A stretch of 64,000 bases of DNA from Leptospira sp. B5-022 (GTDB lineage Bacteria > Spirochaetota > Leptospiria > Leptospirales > Leptospiraceae). The notes under the pieces are model-generated. The model was not told the origin of the DNA, searched no databases, and saw only the letters and a program-made list of their open reading frames with translations. This document shows, piece after piece, positions 63,393 to 64,000 of the stretch. The position numbers and the translations under genes were made by a program. The stretch covers positions 1 to 64,000 of the forward strand of contig NZ_ANIJ01000049.1 in assembly GCF_000347035.1 (NCBI RefSeq). The letters run 5' to 3'. Within the stretch, counting starts at the first letter, position 1. Each line of letters opens with the position of its first letter.

Positions 63393-64000
63393 AAGTCTAT
63401 CCACTAAGGCCAAAAAACCCGCGATCAACAGAAATAAAACGAAAATCCCTATGATATTGATAGCTACTCCCGGATACCCTAAACGAGGAACATCCATGAT
63501 ATCATAAGGATACCATTCCTGAATCGCACCCCTGGTTAACGTGAATATCGCGTACGTGATCGGAAGAAGCCCTGCTAAAAAGATCCTAGGAATGGTTACC
63601 GTTTTTGCAGGTCCGAAGATGATCCAACCGGATACAGCAAGTATTGGAGCAAAATCATGTTCTAAGTAACTGGCAGTATCTGCAATGATATCGTTTTTAG
63701 GCACAGTCTTTAGTACGAAGTTAAAAACGATCCCAGTGATCGTTATATCAATGATCCCGATCAAACGCCAAATATGAAAAGAAGAAGATGTCCGATCCAA
63801 ATCTATCGCTAGAAGCAAAGTAGTGATCCCTAAGATTAAATTAGACTGAGTCGTAAAAAAAGAAAATTGATTCAGTAAGCCGTCAATGCCAGGTCCAAAT
63901 GTTCGGGTAAAGCCTGCGTTTGGCGGAAGGGAAGAGGTATGATGATAGGCATACCATAGTTCTAATAGAACGCCTATAAAACAAACAAGAGCTGTGGAAA
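63351..64000 (-). CDS. Pr6Pr-type integral membrane protein, 5' part outside window
   Basis: This is an open frame of at least 216 residues that continues past the right edge of the window; its true start lies outside. It has about six membrane segments. The signature FFTTQSNLILG (about 10 residues before the visible middle) and YPYDIMDVPRLGYPG are those of the Pr6Pr/FAR-17a (androgen-dependent TPP1-like) hydrolase family of membrane proteins. The stop is at 63351, so the last 42 bp lie inside the end of queG on the opposite strand. The function in bacteria is not established. Confidence 0.83.
   Translation of the reverse strand, partial: STALVCFIGVLLELWYAYHHTSSLPPNAGFTRTFGPGIDGLLNQFSFFTTQSNLILGITTLLLAIDLDRTSSSFHIWRLIGIIDITITGIVFNFVLKTVPKNDIIADTASYLEHDFAPILAVSGWIIFGPAKTVTIPRIFLAGLLPITYAIFTLTRGAIQEWYPYDIMDVPRLGYPGVAINIIGIFVLFLLIAGFLALVDRLLSSKFGRISFPNS

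Overview
The window looks like chromosome of a Leptospira species (spirochaete). The evidence is a DUF1577/PilZ protein and a SpiroCoCo-type giant coiled-coil protein, Cys-rich lipoproteins, frequent TTG starts, a small histone-fold protein of the kind known from Leptospira and Bdellovibrio, and intergenic repeats built on CACAGAG and TGTAGGAA-TCCTACA motifs. By eye the GC content is in the low to mid 40s percent, which would fit the intermediate or environmental clades better than L. interrogans; that placement is inference. I see no insertion sequence, prophage, CRISPR array or rRNA. Most genes are housekeeping or envelope genes in short, tightly packed operons.

Layout: 1-412 holds a 196-bp-period repeat built from tRNA 3' ends, followed by a CAT-anticodon tRNA whose acceptor stem points to tRNA-Ile2. 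457-5233 is a minus-strand group: response regulator, HEAT-repeat protein, two exported proteins, a DUF115 protein and an acidic-tailed omega-like protein. 5365-11090 runs plus: thioredoxin-like lipoprotein, amidotransferase, secA, a small membrane protein, a 47-residue ORF and a lipoprotein. 11206-16512 carries a porin, a CCA-adding/poly(A) polymerase-type enzyme, RNase H and an N-end-rule leucyltransferase. 16815-22565 is a DprE2/DprE1-like pair followed by two large GT-C membrane glycosyltransferases, one of them resembling the mycobacterial arabinofuranosyltransferase AftB; together they suggest a lipid-linked arabinofuranose branch of envelope glycan synthesis.

22661-30571 contains an EAL protein, the DUF1577/PilZ protein, guaB, a LolA-like protein, rsmE, thiS-thiE and a WecG/TagA-type glycosyltransferase. 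30697-34431 encodes a 1244-residue protein with a long acidic region carrying about ten DPF motifs, then one membrane segment and a TPR domain. 34554-41783 includes a secreted protein with two glycogen-binding-like domains, trxB with a PerR-box-like palindrome, and an SGNH/MBOAT acylation pair plus a second SGNH protein. 41909-49838 has xerD, an RsbW-like kinase, a FapA/DUF342 protein, cheX and a PpiD-like chaperone. 50695-55018 is a four-gene Gld-like ABC transporter operon (ATPase, permease, GldG-like, DUF4340), next to a STAS protein.

56315-61129 is the most striking part: a 1193-residue coiled-coil protein, then a bacterial histone-fold gene with a long leader, followed 7 bp later by map (methionine aminopeptidase, TTG start). 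The window ends with a DUF350 protein, queG and a truncated Pr6Pr-type membrane protein. Palindromic repeats fill several gaps between convergent genes (19.1, 30.6 and 40.1 kb) and may act as bidirectional terminators.
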